A stretch of 64,000 nucleotides of DNA, from the NCBI RefSeq assembly GCF_004379255.2, contig NC_056033.1:40884719-40948718 (forward strand), in the 5' to 3' direction. A program made the translations under genes and the position numbers. Positions 62,985 through 64,000 of the stretch are shown piece by piece (positions within the stretch are counted from its first letter, which is position 1; each line of letters opens with the position of its first letter). The DNA comes from Salvia splendens. Taxonomy: Eukaryota > Streptophyta > Magnoliopsida > Lamiales > Lamiaceae. The notes beneath the pieces are model-generated. The model had not been told where the DNA came from. It made no database searches and worked only from the letters and a program-made list of their open reading frames with translations.

Positions 62985-63480
62985 TAAGTTAGGGTAGTAG
63001 TGTTCTAGTATTATAAATAGGAGAGATTATATCATTGAAATCAATCAAATCAATGAATCAATGAAATGTTTTTCCTAAATTTGACTTGTGCAACGAGCAT
63101 ATTATCGTTCCCTATTGTTGCTCATCGGAGAACGTCCGAGAACCAGCAAATCGTGACCTTTCCTTCGAGCTTGTCGAAGGTTCGATCACCTTATCACTCC
63201 GAGAAGCTAGTTAACCGGCCTCGTTACGGAGAACGTCCGTAACAACTGGTGCTTTCATACGGAGAACGTCCGTAACAGAGGCCTTGGGAGATGAGCTTCT
63301 GGCAGCCAGTGGGTTAAGACCTCTCCCTTAACGGGTTACTGCGTACTCTGATTGAACCCCCTCACATGATGTCGGGCCAGAGTGTGGGGGCCGCCAAGGT
63401 GACGGAATCGCTTTTTTTACTGCATGGAGTAAATTCTAACCTCAAAGAGTTGAGACAGAATTAGCATATTGGCAGTGTCT
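62985..63480 (+). mobile_element. LTR-retrotransposon remnant with primer-site-like motif
   Basis: A TATA-type motif ATTATAAATAGGAGAG lies near 63010. It is followed by a leader with ATCAATCAAATCAATGAATC and then, at 63247-63258, TGGTGCTTTCAT, a primer-site-like motif I associate with plant Ty3-gypsy elements. The following stretch contains a short frame from about 63366 (MMSGQSVGAAKVTESL) that stops after 34 codons and may be the start of a broken gag. The palindrome GTTACGGAGAACGTCCGTAAC (63223-63243, in two halves) is repeated as ACGGAGAACGTCCGTAAC at 63259-63276, on both sides of the primer-like motif. Confidence 0.4.
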
Positions 63481-64000
63481 GGCCCTACCTAGATTTACCG
63501 TTGTTACCTAGATTTACCGTTGTGTGTTTGAAAAATATCACATTGAGTTGGCAGAGATAAAGCTGCTTAGTAAAAGTATATAATTAACATTAAAAAGAAA
63601 ATCGCAAAACCCAGATTTAATTAACAATTTATATAATTTGAGGACAATAACACAATATTATATACTCCTACATTCGAGAAAGCTTAATGCTTTTTAGGGA
63701 TCAATATTATTTTTTAGTAACTGTCTTAATCGTATATTGCCTTTAGAATTCCGTTTTACAAATAAAATACTATGTAATGTATAAAAGTATCTTTTTTTTT
63801 TAATTTGAGAATTGAGTTGCTATTATTGTATTATTGGTCGGCGTGGTTTCCTTAAAAAGGCTCGTGAAGAACTGAAGAGTTGTGGAATTTGGTAGTGTCA
63901 AAAGGTTAACATGTTCAATTTGTGTTAAGAGACTTATGTAAAACTATATTAATCAGTCTTCTTACACTAGTTCAAATTAATAGACCGACACGTTGTCAAT
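63481..64000. other. AT-rich end of window, no gene recognised
   Basis: No conserved coding sequence or clear repeat is visible up to the edge. The doubled ACCTAGATTTACCGTTGT at about 63488-63521 is a short direct repeat. Confidence 0.5.

Overview
The window is nuclear DNA of a dicot plant. It has AT-rich intergenic sequence, GT-AG introns, plant-specific gene families (VQ, PPR, plant mTERF, SR splicing factor), a nuclear tRNA-Lys and many LTR retrotransposons, PIF/Harbinger-like and Stowaway-like elements. The species cannot be fixed from the sequence alone. A lamiid such as Salvia is only a guess.

Host genes. A VQ-motif protein (2073-3104, -) and a small acidic/basic plant protein of the protamine-P1-like family (17192-17992, -) lie in the left third. 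The gene-rich core is 31.6-45.5 kb: three intronless mTERF genes (31636-32742 +, 33289-34431 -, 44405-45538 +), an eight-exon SC35-type SR splicing factor (35985-37936, -), tRNA-Lys(CUU) (40758-40830, -) and an E-class PPR protein (41733-43547, -). mTERF and PPR proteins normally act in mitochondrial or plastid RNA and DNA metabolism, so the core is mainly nuclear genes for organelle gene expression. Nothing shows that they form one unit.

Mobile DNA fills much of the rest. A complete Ty1-copia element (10090-15400, -) has visually identical 242-bp LTRs and one frameshift. Two Ty3-gypsy elements of one Tat-like family are present. Element A (20385-27657, +, TSD AGAAC) has lost protease, reverse transcriptase, RNase H and most of integrase. 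Element B (51357-62516, -, TSD GAAAG) has full gag-pro and pol reading frames. Both have LTR pairs that look identical to each other, so both inserted recently. Both carry, between pol and the 3' LTR and on the opposite strand, a four-exon gene with intact frame (824 and 831 codons). In B, gag-pro and pol share one frame separated by a single UAG followed by CAAUCA, which fits the leaky-stop consensus UAG-CARYYA.

Smaller elements: a PIF/Harbinger-like element with a broken accessory ORF (4340-6172) that seems to sit inside a Stowaway-like MITE, a second broken PIF-like element ending just upstream of the first mTERF gene (29382-31510), Harbinger-like non-autonomous elements at 46003-46592 and 49784-51070, several Stowaway-like MITEs, a TRIM-like remnant near 48.9 kb, and a SINE-like unit plus LTR remnant at the right edge. 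All homology calls come from reading motifs by eye. No database search was possible.
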